Both the position numbers and the translations under genes were made by a program. A DNA stretch of 60,868 bases from a virus, in the IMG/VR virus record IMGVR_UViG_3300035670_000219, positions 1 through 60,868 of that record; one strand, written 5' to 3'. Under the pieces are notes generated by a model, which saw only the letters and a program-made list of their open reading frames with translations, ran no database searches and was not told the origin of the DNA. Below are positions 31,186-38,285 of this stretch, one piece after another (positions within the stretch are counted from its first letter, which is position 1; each line of letters opens with the position of its first letter).

Positions 31186-31401
31186 CTACGAAAGCGGGTA
31201 AAGCTGATTGATCGCATCACGAATGAGAAGAGCATCTGCCTTGCTAAGGCTTAGCTTTATTTCACCCACTTGATCGTTGTCGTCGTGATACTTGATGGTG
31301 AGGCCAGAGCCGGGCTCCACGTCGCACTCAGCAAAGCAGTCTTCAACTGTCCACCACCACTCGGGTTCAGATTGACAGCGTTTAATGGTTGTTACTGGCA
31401 T
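31186..31401 (-). CDS. Hypothetical protein
   Basis: 71 aa, MPVTTIKRCQSEPEWWWTVE, then strands LTIKYHDD and GEIKLSLSKADALLIRDAI. Lies between the two copies of the X/Y array. Unknown. Confidence 0.5.
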   Translation of the reverse strand: MPVTTIKRCQSEPEWWWTVEDCFAECDVEPGSGLTIKYHDDNDQVGEIKLSLSKADALLIRDAINQLYPLS

Positions 31402-31407
31402 GGTTGA

Positions 31408-31665
31408 TTAGAGAAGTGACGACTGGGCTTCAAGTTCAGCGGCAATGGCGAGGAATCTGCACCGGATGCGAACCCACTGGTCACGACGAGCGTCATCATG
31501 CTCATCTCCAACAGTATTTACGACTTCCGGTACCACCTGATCCGCAGCAGCTTGCAGGGCAGCGGCAAGACGTGCGTGTAGCACGGGTGTGGCACATCCG
31601 TATCCACCACCCGCTTCAACCGCTGCGTTAACTATATCCTGTGCGTCGGGGGAGAGGTCAGTCAT
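31408..31665 (-). CDS. Paralogue family X, member 3
   Basis: 85 aa from ATG 31665 (MTDLSPDAQDIVNAAVEAGG). Has RLAAALQAAADQVVPEV and FLAIAAELEAQ. Its start overlaps the end of family Y member 2 by 8 nt, as in the first copy of the array. Confidence 0.6.
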   Translation of the reverse strand: MTDLSPDAQDIVNAAVEAGGGYGCATPVLHARLAAALQAAADQVVPEVVNTVGDEHDDARRDQWVRIRCRFLAIAAELEAQSSLL

Positions 31666-32005
31666 CAGGCAGCTCCTCCAGTGCGCGGCGGATTTTGTCG
31701 CATACGAGATCGCCACCGTGAAACATACGAAATACCGCTGCGATTCCATCCAGCTCATCCATCGCCTGCTCCTTCAAGCTCGGCGATTTGGGCCGGCGGT
31801 GGGAGCGGAGTTGATCAGCGTCCCAAGGTGTCCACTTGGGGATCCACTCACAGCACGCTTCTAGCTCTTGGTCTGCGCCCCATTCGGCACCTAGCCGTAC
31901 TAGTTCATACGCAGCGATTTCTGGTTTATCCGGGCAGCCAAAAAGCTGTTCACACCATTGCTCTACTAGCTCCGGCGGTGGGGTGATGGGATGTTCTTGT
32001 GTCAT
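31658..32005 (-). CDS. Paralogue family Y, member 2
   Basis: 115 aa: MTQEHPITPPPELVEQWCEQ, GAEWGADQELEACCEW, RRPKSPSLKEQAM and IRRALEELPDD. Highly similar to member 1, less so to member 3 at 38870. The leader TCATTACCACTAATCACCC before ATG is also duplicated. Confidence 0.65.
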   Translation of the reverse strand: MTQEHPITPPPELVEQWCEQLFGCPDKPEIAAYELVRLGAEWGADQELEACCEWIPKWTPWDADQLRSHRRPKSPSLKEQAMDELDGIAAVFRMFHGGDLVCDKIRRALEELPDD

Positions 32006-32028
32006 GGGTGATTAGTGGTAATGACTAG

Positions 32029-32379
32029 TCAGTTTACTTGAGCAGAGCCCTTGAACTTCTCCTTAGATAAACGCAAAACAATTTGGTCACCAGAGTCTGG
32101 GATTTCAGTTGGTCCTTGGTGAACCAACATCTCCCATATGTTTTGATTGATCTTCATCACTGAATTACAGTGACGAATCATCAAGAGTTCTTTGTCTTGC
32201 CCTGGTTTGTATGACAAAACTTTCTTGTAAACATCAATGGGTTCATCTTCATTGTCTTTGGCGTAGACAGCTATCCAATACGCTGCCGACTTTGTTGGTT
32301 GTTCAGTTAAAGCAAAACCTTTCATTAAACTTTTGAGTTGTGTTACATAACGAACGACATCATATACAACAATCGTCAT
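32029..32379 (-). CDS. Hypothetical protein
   Basis: 116 aa, MTIVVYDVVRYVTQLKSL. Mixed alpha/beta, ends in a strand QIVLRLSKEKFKGSAQV. Diverges from the plus-strand DUF4278-like gene. Unknown. Confidence 0.5.
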   Translation of the reverse strand: MTIVVYDVVRYVTQLKSLMKGFALTEQPTKSAAYWIAVYAKDNEDEPIDVYKKVLSYKPGQDKELLMIRHCNSVMKINQNIWEMLVHQGPTEIPDSGDQIVLRLSKEKFKGSAQVN

Positions 32380-32409
32380 ATACTTTCCGTATCAATAGAT
32401 ACAGAACTT

Positions 32410-32562
32410 ATGACTCTAACGTATCGTGGTTGCAAATACAACCAAGAGGAACAAGCGCAGAAAGATAAAGCATGGTGGAACTTAGTCCACCGTCCCTGGC
32501 TGTGCCTGACGTACCGTAACATCTGCTACTTTCCATTTGTTACTGGAGGTCAAATCAAATGA
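32410..32562 (+). CDS. DUF4278-like small protein
   Basis: 50 aa from ATG 32410: MTLTYRGCKYNQEEQAQ and a second LCLTYRNICYF. The 'M.L.YRG..Y' opening and repeated YR..cY are typical of DUF4278, a family widespread in cyanobacteria. Function unknown. Overlaps the next gene by 4 nt. Confidence 0.65.
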   Translation: MTLTYRGCKYNQEEQAQKDKAWWNLVHRPWLCLTYRNICYFPFVTGGQIK

Positions 32563-32675
32563 ACAAAGCACTGATCGTTTACCTGGTGGACAAACGAAAG
32601 AAGATGGCACGCAAGGATGTGGAATCCAAGCATGCCACCACTGAATTAAAAAAACAAAGCGCCGCGACCTTCTGA
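32559..32675 (+). CDS. 38-aa basic peptide
   Basis: ATG 32559, overlapping the previous TGA; ribosome site tggagg. Begins MNKALIVYLVDKRKKMARKD; basic and helical. Its 3' end runs 30 nt into the convergent HNH gene. Confidence 0.5.
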   Translation: MNKALIVYLVDKRKKMARKDVESKHATTELKKQSAATF

Positions 32676-33377
32676 TCGCCACTTGTCTAGTTCATCAGTC
32701 TTCTGCAAAGGCTGCTTCTCCAATGATGGGGAATTCTTTGCAGAAGATTCCTTTAATTGTTCCTGCAATTTCTCGGTGTTCGAGTTGGGTTCCTGAGTCA
32801 TGTTCTCAATAATTAAATGACATTGCGAAATAAACTGTTCAATTGTCAATGTATGTTTCATGTAGTTGCATACACTACAACATGAAACGCAATTGGATTT
32901 TGTGTAGCCAGCTTCTGAATCTTTACGGTCTATCCCATGATGAGGAAAAGGTACACCAGTTCGTTTTGCTTGTTTACTTGTAGGCATAGCAGGCATAGCT
33001 CCACAATAAAAACAAGATTGTTCTATTAAAAATAAATGCTCTTCTTTTGTAAGATCAAAAGACAGGCGTCTTTGTTTAGCATTAGATTTTGTAGTACAAA
33101 ACAATAAATTATGATAAGACTCTTTTGTCTTTTGCTTTTTGCCTTTAATGCGTGCAACTTCTTTGGTAAGACAGCCGCAGCTTTTACTGGTTTCTCTGTG
33201 TAAATAATCGCCTCTTACTATACGTTCTGTACCACAATCGCATCTACATAAAAAACTACGCACAGGTCTACCTTTGCCATTGGCATGTTTATTTCCATAC
33301 CGTTTTATGACAGGTGTAGGATCCATAACAGTCCAGCGATTAAAACGCTGATACAGATTTACTTGTATTGGTTTCAT
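32646..33377 (-). CDS. HNH endonuclease downstream of thyX
   Basis: 243 aa from ATG 33377, which overlaps the thyX stop (ATGA). N-terminal zinc-like site FLCRCDCGTER...SCGCLTKE, then the HNH core CFYCGAMPAMP, HHGIDRKDSEAGY, NCVSCCSVCNYMK. From 32793 to 32695 its C-terminal region is read, in another frame, across a second copy of the thyX C-terminus. This indicates that the nuclease gene invaded the 3' end of thyX. Confidence 0.8.
   Translation of the reverse strand: MKPIQVNLYQRFNRWTVMDPTPVIKRYGNKHANGKGRPVRSFLCRCDCGTERIVRGDYLHRETSKSCGCLTKEVARIKGKKQKTKESYHNLLFCTTKSNAKQRRLSFDLTKEEHLFLIEQSCFYCGAMPAMPTSKQAKRTGVPFPHHGIDRKDSEAGYTKSNCVSCCSVCNYMKHTLTIEQFISQCHLIIENMTQEPNSNTEKLQEQLKESSAKNSPSLEKQPLQKTDELDKWRSEGRGALFF
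32695..32793 (-). pseudogene. Second, out-of-frame copy of the thyX C-terminal exon
   Basis: Frame shifted from the HNH reading: GTQLEHREIAGTIKGIFCKE then FPIIGEAAFAED and TGA at 32695. The intact thyX ends GTQLEHREIALAIKKIFCAE, FPIIGEAIWG, so about 23 of 30 residues agree, while synonymous codons differ widely. It is probably the original 3' end of thyX, displaced when the HNH gene brought its own replacement tail. Confidence 0.82.
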
Positions 33378-34009
33378 CCCCAAATAGCCTCTCCAATAAT
33401 CGGAAACTCTGCACAAAAAATCTTTTTAATAGCAAGAGCAATTTCACGATGCTCTAATTGAGTTCCATTTGATTCACGAAGTTGTAGGTAATGGATCCAC
33501 GACCGGATTGTACCGTTCATGAAAAGACGAGTCTGTGTCGAAAGTGGCAGGATGGACCTGGCACATTCCTTTGCAACGCCGTTGCTAACCATCTCGCGGT
33601 AGAGATGTTCAGCGTCTTCATACAGCTTGCTAATGCGGCGATAATAACCACTGATTGCATCAGCAGACAAATCATCAATACTGTTCTGACGGTTCTTGTG
33701 ATCTTGACGGCGCAGATGAGGAATAACAGCTGAGCCAAGCTCACTGGTGTCTGCATAACGCTGACTAAATTCCTGGAAACTAAATGATCGATGGCGCAGG
33801 ATCTGTGGTGAGATTGCACGCGTGGTTTCAATCTCAACGCACAGGTTACTCATCTCGAACGGCGAGAAATGTTTGTGTTTAATCAAATACTTTAAAAGCC
33901 TTGGCGCAGTTTCAGTGTTTTTAGCATTTTTGGGATTTGACACTCGTGCCATTTCTACTATTAGGTTTTCTGCGTTTGGGGTGACCCACACCAATCTGAC
34001 CTGAGACAT
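33374..34009 (-). CDS. thyX: Flavin-dependent thymidylate synthase
   Basis: 211 aa from ATG 34009 (MSQVRLVWVTPNAENLI); an upstream in-frame start at 34057 would add 16 residues inside the endonuclease VII gene. The ThyX signature RHRSFSFQEFSQRY is intact, with LEHREIA and R...LPLSTQTRLFMNGT as substrate/FAD contacts. It makes dTMP from dUMP using FAD and methylenetetrahydrofolate, supplying phage DNA synthesis. Flanked by two nuclease genes; its own C-terminus appears to be a replacement. Confidence 0.93.
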   Translation of the reverse strand: MSQVRLVWVTPNAENLIVEMARVSNPKNAKNTETAPRLLKYLIKHKHFSPFEMSNLCVEIETTRAISPQILRHRSFSFQEFSQRYADTSELGSAVIPHLRRQDHKNRQNSIDDLSADAISGYYRRISKLYEDAEHLYREMVSNGVAKECARSILPLSTQTRLFMNGTIRSWIHYLQLRESNGTQLEHREIALAIKKIFCAEFPIIGEAIWG

Positions 34010-34442
34010 AGTCGGCTGCTTGTTGTAGAAGAAAGTAGTTGTCGTTAAACTTACCAATTGCTTGGTTGCATCTTAGGCAAAGAAGCCCACGTATTATACC
34101 GGTTAGATGGCAGTGATCAATGGCCAACCTCTTTCCAGATGTGCACTGCACTGTACCACAAATAGCGCATTGATTATTTTGCGCTTGCAACATTGTTTCA
34201 TAGTCTTCAATCGTTAAACCAAATGTTTTAAGATTAGCTTTTCTTTTGTGTATGTTGTTATATTTAACGCGCCGTTTTCTAGAGTAATTGCGATATTGCT
34301 CTGGTTTATTTGCATAAACTTGTCTTTGTTTTTCAGCACAACATTGTTTGCATTGTGATCTAGGTTTCTTATTTGTTTTAGATACACAGGGAAAAAGGTT
34401 GATTGATTTTGATTGTTTGCATCGAGTACAAATTTTATTCAT
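33921..34442 (-). CDS. Endonuclease VII-like HNH nuclease
   Basis: 173 aa. N-terminal Cys pairs (ICTRCKQSKSINLFP, CKQCCAEKQ), then the endonuclease VII core: CAICGTVQ, RLAIDHCHLTGIIRGLLCLR, CNQAIGKFNDN. The T4 gp49 family cuts branched DNA, and many phage relatives are homing nucleases. The last ~30 codons overlap the start of thyX by 89 nt in another frame. Its start overlaps the membrane protein stop (ATGA). Confidence 0.82.
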   Translation of the reverse strand: MNKICTRCKQSKSINLFPCVSKTNKKPRSQCKQCCAEKQRQVYANKPEQYRNYSRKRRVKYNNIHKRKANLKTFGLTIEDYETMLQAQNNQCAICGTVQCTSGKRLAIDHCHLTGIIRGLLCLRCNQAIGKFNDNYFLLQQAADYVSGQIGVGHPKRRKPNSRNGTSVKSQKC

Positions 34443-34645
34443 GAGCAGCGCAGGAAATATTGGTAGCGCTGAGATGGGTCACTGTACTGAACAATATCGC
34501 AACCCTTGTAGCTGTCAACAACTTTGAATTTCTCCTTAGTTGTTTCTGGCGTATCAAAGATCATTGCAATAAAAAGTACAATAAATATTCCAAAAATTAA
34601 ACCCCATGCAATAGCTTGAAGAATCATACTAGTTCTATGATCCAT
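34439..34645 (-). CDS. Small membrane protein
   Basis: 68 aa. One span LQAIAWGLIFGIFIVLFIAM, then an exposed part with FKVVDSYKGCDIVQYSDPS and a final C. Similar layout (one span, then a Cys-pair tail) to 42194 and 42963. Unknown. Confidence 0.5.
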   Translation of the reverse strand: MDHRTSMILQAIAWGLIFGIFIVLFIAMIFDTPETTKEKFKVVDSYKGCDIVQYSDPSQRYQYFLRCS

Positions 34646-34947
34646 TACTCCACCTCAAATCCATAGCCTTCAGATTGTAAACGCTGAAGCTGATCGGCAG
34701 GACAGATGCGCATCTGGGCATGTTCAGTGGGTGACTTAAGGTGATCCCACTTCACAAGCAAGAATTTCTGCTTGGCACCAGTCTTGTTTGGTTTCAGGTT
34801 GATACCGACCACTGTGCCATAACGCTGTGAACGATACTGCTCAATCCGCTCACGAACTTCTTGCCGTACAGCAAAGATTCCATGAGCTTTAGGGCGCTCT
34901 GCTACGCGATCACCAATGGCGTAGGTGTACTGACGTTTAGTTGTCAT
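34645..34947 (-). CDS. Hypothetical beta-barrel-like small protein
   Basis: 100 aa. YGTVVGINLKPNK then KFLLVKWDHLKSPTEHA suggests an SH3/KOW-like barrel with GTVV...KWD. N-terminus YTYAIGDRVAERPK also fits such a fold. One base shared with the next gene's start. Function unknown; nucleic-acid binding possible. Confidence 0.5.
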   Translation of the reverse strand: MTTKRQYTYAIGDRVAERPKAHGIFAVRQEVRERIEQYRSQRYGTVVGINLKPNKTGAKQKFLLVKWDHLKSPTEHAQMRICPADQLQRLQSEGYGFEVE

Positions 34948-34949
34948 TG

Positions 34950-35162
34950 TTAAGAAAAATGAACACGCAAAAAACCAGGCAAACGTTTCATCTTGTCTTT
35001 GCCTCTGGAATGTTGTGCAGCATTAGGTGGCAATTCAACTTCTAGTGTGAATGTTCTGTAGCCGCAATCAACGCATTTACGCTGACGCAAAATAGATTCG
35101 GCAGTGTCACGGTGTGTGCGATCAACATCAAAACGAGTTGAATCACATTGTGCACATCTCAT
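34950..35162 (-). CDS. NrdR-like zinc-ribbon protein
   Basis: 70 aa. MRCAQCDSTRFDVDRTHR and RKCVDCGYRTFTLEVELP closely follow the zinc-ribbon module of NrdR regulators (CxxC...R..C..CG.R..T.E). The ATP-cone domain of NrdR is absent, so this is a ribbon-only protein, possibly DNA-binding. Starts inside the 3' end of the upstream gene. Confidence 0.6.
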   Translation of the reverse strand: MRCAQCDSTRFDVDRTHRDTAESILRQRKCVDCGYRTFTLEVELPPNAAQHSRGKDKMKRLPGFLRVHFS

Positions 35163-35466
35163 TGTCTAAAAATGTTTCAAGTTGTACTGAATTCAAAAAC
35201 TCAAGGGCATCAACTGAGCCCATGATTTTAAACAAATCAACAATTAATTCTTTTTGCATAAAAGGAATTTTATAATAATCAAGCAGAATTTTTTCTGCTC
35301 GATCAAAGTCATCATAGGTACCAGTCAAACGCTGAAGCACTGAACCAGGCATATTGTCAACTAAAGTTGTAACAATCACTTGTCTCAGATGAGTCCAGGC
35401 TTGATCTGGAACTAGTGCAATGACTTGGTCAACAAGGTCAAGATCAATAGAATTGGTTTGTGTCAT
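35143..35466 (-). CDS. Hypothetical helical protein
   Basis: 107 aa from ATG 35466 (MTQTNSIDLDLVDQVIALVP), chosen because a hairpin lies just upstream. All-helical and acidic. Unknown. Confidence 0.5.
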   Translation of the reverse strand: MTQTNSIDLDLVDQVIALVPDQAWTHLRQVIVTTLVDNMPGSVLQRLTGTYDDFDRAEKILLDYYKIPFMQKELIVDLFKIMGSVDALEFLNSVQLETFLDNEMCTM

Positions 35467-35475
35467 AAGAAAGAA

Positions 35476-35493
35476 CCCCTGCTTGCGCAGGGG
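35476..35493 (-). promoter_or_regulatory. GC-rich hairpin before a start codon
   Basis: CCCCTGC TTGC GCAGGGG, perfect 7-bp stem, ending 10 nt before ATG 35466 and followed by TTCTTTCTT. It could terminate transcription weakly or gate translation. Confidence 0.6.
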
Positions 35494-35515
35494 CCAACAA
35501 TCCACCCGTGGAACT

Positions 35516-35878
35516 CTAGGCTGCTTCTGCCTGTGTGTCCACTATTGGGTTGATAATGCCAGACTCTTCTAGCTTGTTAAGCATGCTGAGCATGATTGAG
35601 GCATGAGCCTGGGTCTGATCCATGAAGTGCTTGGCACGTTCAGGGCTGATCGTATGGACATGACCATTGGGCTCTACATAACGCCAGCTTCCATCAGGCT
35701 GCGGATCCCCCTGGAGCGCAAGGCGTTCAGAGTTATGGACATACCGGAGCTCAAGATTATGGTAGTCCTGGAGCCCATCATGTGCAGTCCAAGTAGCACC
35801 AATGTTGTAACGCTTGTCCTCATCTGAGTAAGCATGGAACTCAGGGATGAGATGTTTGAAAGCAGCAAAGATTTGCAT
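35516..35878 (-). CDS. Hypothetical protein
   Basis: 120 aa, MQIFAAFKHLIPEFHAYSDE, with a beta-rich middle (WRYVEPNGHVHTISPER) and a helical Ala-rich end. Lies between tRNA-Leu and the hairpin. Unknown. Confidence 0.5.
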   Translation of the reverse strand: MQIFAAFKHLIPEFHAYSDEDKRYNIGATWTAHDGLQDYHNLELRYVHNSERLALQGDPQPDGSWRYVEPNGHVHTISPERAKHFMDQTQAHASIMLSMLNKLEESGIINPIVDTQAEAA

Positions 35879-35902
35879 GGTTTTGAATTAAGTGTGGGTT
35901 GG

Positions 35903-35986
35903 TGCGAACAGAGAGGATCGAACTCTCACGACCAAAGGTCAACGGATTTTAAGTCCGTAGCGTCTACCTATTCCGCCATGTTCGCA
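35903..35986 (-). tRNA. trnL: tRNA-Leu (UAA)
   Basis: 84-nt class II tRNA. Acceptor TGCGAAC/GTTCGCA, D-arm GGCGGAATAGGTAGACGC, anticodon arm ACGGA CTTAAAA TCCGT (anticodon TAA), long variable arm, T-arm GAGAG TTCGATC CTCTC. No CCA encoded. Canonical and probably functional. Its first 19 nt overlap the 3' end of the upstream protein gene. Confidence 0.92.
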
Positions 35987-36195
35987 TCACTTGGGCTTAC
36001 GCTTACGTCAATTGACGCATGCTGCCAAGTGTGGTCTTGAGGTAGGACTTCCATTCCGTAAGTCCAGCTATCGTAATCATCCTCATTACGAGGATCTTCT
36101 TCAATCAATACATAGTGAGGTGAGTTGTCATGGATGTACTCGCCAAGATTTGCCATAGCCATGGCAAGCAGTTGCTCATCGGTGTAGTTAGTCAT
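35968..36195 (-). CDS. Small acidic protein whose stop lies inside tRNA-Leu
   Basis: 75 aa, MTNYTDEQLLAMAMANLGEY, acidic. The last codons (…SDANMAE, TAG) are read from the acceptor and D-arm of tRNA-Leu on the same strand. mRNA end and tRNA 5' processing therefore compete. Unknown function. Confidence 0.55.
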   Translation of the reverse strand: MTNYTDEQLLAMAMANLGEYIHDNSPHYVLIEEDPRNEDDYDSWTYGMEVLPQDHTWQHASIDVSVSPSDANMAE

Positions 36196-36204
36196 TGGTA
36201 GAAA

Positions 36205-36232
36205 CCAGCCCTAGTATCGAGGCTAAGGCTGG
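36205..36232 (-). promoter_or_regulatory. Intercistronic hairpin before a start codon
   Basis: CCAGCC ... GGCTGG with inner TAGCCTCGATACTAGGG, between the PcfJ-like stop and ATG 36195. The stem ends about 10 nt before the ATG. Confidence 0.5.
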
Positions 36233-36246
36233 TAAACCGTGCGGGC

Positions 36247-37971
36247 TCAGGCAGATTGTAGCTGAGATTCTCGCTGTTGCAAAGCCAGTTTAAAGGCATC
36301 GCTGTACTGATCCTTCTGCTCATCCGTCAGTCGCTGGTTGGCAACACCAGCAATTTGCTTGACAGACATCAGGCCCATGTCAACTACCAGTTGGATGGTG
36401 AATGTAGGTTTACCATCAATCATGCAAAGCACAATGAAGTGTTTACGCTTCTTGATGTCATCAGCATAGTGCGATGCAGATCCGACGCAGTTGCGTACAG
36501 CCTGGCCCCACATGGCTAGTTGATGTGTGTCAACAGGCTGGAAGAATGACCAGGTTTGATCATTGCGTGTAACCCTGATGGGTTCAGGGAATAGATCTTG
36601 ACGCAAAGATTCGTTGGGATTCTGGATCTTCCAAGACTCAGCTTGCACATAATCATGGAACTCATTGATGCGCCATCGCTTGGGTGGTGCAAGTTCATTT
36701 CCATGGTCAAGGATACGGATTGCCATGGAGAATGTGTCATTCAGTTCATAGAATCCAACGCGTGGATAACCAACCTCTGAGTCAACACCTTTGAGTGTAT
36801 AGGTTTCAAGATATTTACGCAGCATTGTAAACAACGATGCAACAGGCATGTGCCTACGTAACCAACCAACAAATTGATTTGAGTTGGTGCTTATGCTGCT
36901 TGTACGTACTTGACTAAGTCTGATGTAACGGAGCTCCTTATAATAAGTTTGGTAGTAATCAAGTGGGCAGTCAGGCCATAGCCTGTTGATCCAGTCAATC
37001 GAATCAATGATATGAATAAATGTTCTGAAGCCTTGAGTAATTGGCTTGCGTTCAGTGTTGCCTGGGTCATTGTACGCAAGTGTACAGCGATCAAGCTCTG
37101 TTTGCAGCAACCTCTTGATTGCTGGCTTAGAAATAATGTGCTTGATTCTTTCCAGTACACAAAACGTTGATGATGGAAAATTCGGATTCTTGTTAAATTC
37201 AATTGCTGCATTAAGTAAGTTATCAACAGTTAAGCCTTGCTCTACATCAAGACACTTGGTAATCATCGGAGGCATATCAGCTGCATCAAAGATATTCTTG
37301 CAACGCAGTCGATCAAACAATCCACGGGAGTCAGACCATGTTGGAATATTTTCTCGCAAACTAAATTCAAATTGACGCGTTGCGTAATCAATAATATTGC
37401 GTCCTTTCTGGCAGTGAAGATTAAAGGCTTGCCATTGGTAGGAACGCCAGCCACTACCTTCATTTGATTCAATATCACCCTTGGTGATGTTCATTGAATA
37501 AGTAAACGTTTGGGCACCACGATCACTTGGGTGCTCGATGCATTTGTCCTTACTGTTCCAAATGAAATTTGGTGCAGTTTTGGCAGCAGCTGCTGTGTTC
37601 TTGAATGCGTAGGCATGGCCATACACATATTGATCAGCTTCCTGCTTGGGAGGAAGCCATGCTGCGTACCATACCTGTTCGTAGTGATACAGTATGGCAA
37701 TGACTTTGAATCTGGTCTCTAAAGTTGCTGCTGTAATAGGTTTAGTAAATACCCGGTAACGATCTGGTGCTTGCTGTTGATTGATGTGATCAATCGCAGC
37801 TTGCTGATCTGATTCACGCACCACGTTATGTGGGATGAGATGCGGAATGTTACCCAGTGGGTACTTAGCTTTCTTGGTAGTCTTGGCCTTGGTCTGTTTA
37901 GCCAACACCTTCAGTGTTGGATCATAAGCCAAGAGTTCGGTTTGAAGGTTGGAAGGAAGAGCAAATTGCAT
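36247..37971 (-). CDS. PcfJ-like protein
   Basis: 574 aa. The C-terminal 120 residues match a PcfJ-like domain: GQAVRNCVGSASHYADDIKK, FIVLCMIDGKPTFTIQLVV and VKQIAGVANQRLT (the 'C.VG..Y...i..g...i' and 'Q..G..N' pattern). PcfJ-like proteins occur on conjugative plasmids and in phages, with no settled biochemistry that I know of. The N-terminal 440 residues are unrecognised, helical and aromatic-rich. A family II element lies 32 nt before its ATG. Confidence 0.62.
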   Translation of the reverse strand: MQFALPSNLQTELLAYDPTLKVLAKQTKAKTTKKAKYPLGNIPHLIPHNVVRESDQQAAIDHINQQQAPDRYRVFTKPITAATLETRFKVIAILYHYEQVWYAAWLPPKQEADQYVYGHAYAFKNTAAAAKTAPNFIWNSKDKCIEHPSDRGAQTFTYSMNITKGDIESNEGSGWRSYQWQAFNLHCQKGRNIIDYATRQFEFSLRENIPTWSDSRGLFDRLRCKNIFDAADMPPMITKCLDVEQGLTVDNLLNAAIEFNKNPNFPSSTFCVLERIKHIISKPAIKRLLQTELDRCTLAYNDPGNTERKPITQGFRTFIHIIDSIDWINRLWPDCPLDYYQTYYKELRYIRLSQVRTSSISTNSNQFVGWLRRHMPVASLFTMLRKYLETYTLKGVDSEVGYPRVGFYELNDTFSMAIRILDHGNELAPPKRWRINEFHDYVQAESWKIQNPNESLRQDLFPEPIRVTRNDQTWSFFQPVDTHQLAMWGQAVRNCVGSASHYADDIKKRKHFIVLCMIDGKPTFTIQLVVDMGLMSVKQIAGVANQRLTDEQKDQYSDAFKLALQQRESQLQSA

Positions 37972-38002
37972 GGTGAGTTCGTAGTAAGTTCGTAGTTGGA
38001 TA

Positions 38003-38029
38003 GGCAGTTTAACGTCATACCCAGGACGG
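38003..38029 (-). promoter_or_regulatory. Family II element, copy 4
   Basis: Minus strand: CGTC CTGGGTAT GACG hairpin, then TTAAACTGCC. Starts just after the previous gene's stop, 32 nt before ATG 37971. Confidence 0.6.
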
Positions 38030-38033
38030 TTGA

Positions 38034-38285
38034 TTAGTCTAGATCGTCACGCTCGACAAGTTCCCACTGAGGATCGAGCTGATCAAGATAGGCACAGAAG
38101 CCATCTTCATCAAGAGGGATTGGTTCCTCTGGATCCAACTCGATAGTTGCTTGACACAATGCAGGAGCCCACTCTTCAGGTTCGAAGCGAGTCGCCCGAT
38201 AGAGCAAGCGCATTTCGTCAACAACTGCTGTAACTGTGACATGAGTGTCAGTGAATGAAGTGTGTTCAATTGCAAGGACTGTCAT
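38034..38285 (-). CDS. Hypothetical acidic protein
   Basis: 83 aa, MTVLAIEHTSFTDTHVTVTA, beta-rich first half, then acidic (ELDPEEPIPLDEDGFCAYL). Start shares one base with the upstream stop. Unknown. Confidence 0.5.
   Translation of the reverse strand: MTVLAIEHTSFTDTHVTVTAVVDEMRLLYRATRFEPEEWAPALCQATIELDPEEPIPLDEDGFCAYLDQLDPQWELVERDDLD

Noticed and set aside
35903-35986. Prophage attachment site at tRNA-Leu
   Set aside because: No integrase in the window and no second copy of the tRNA end nearby.
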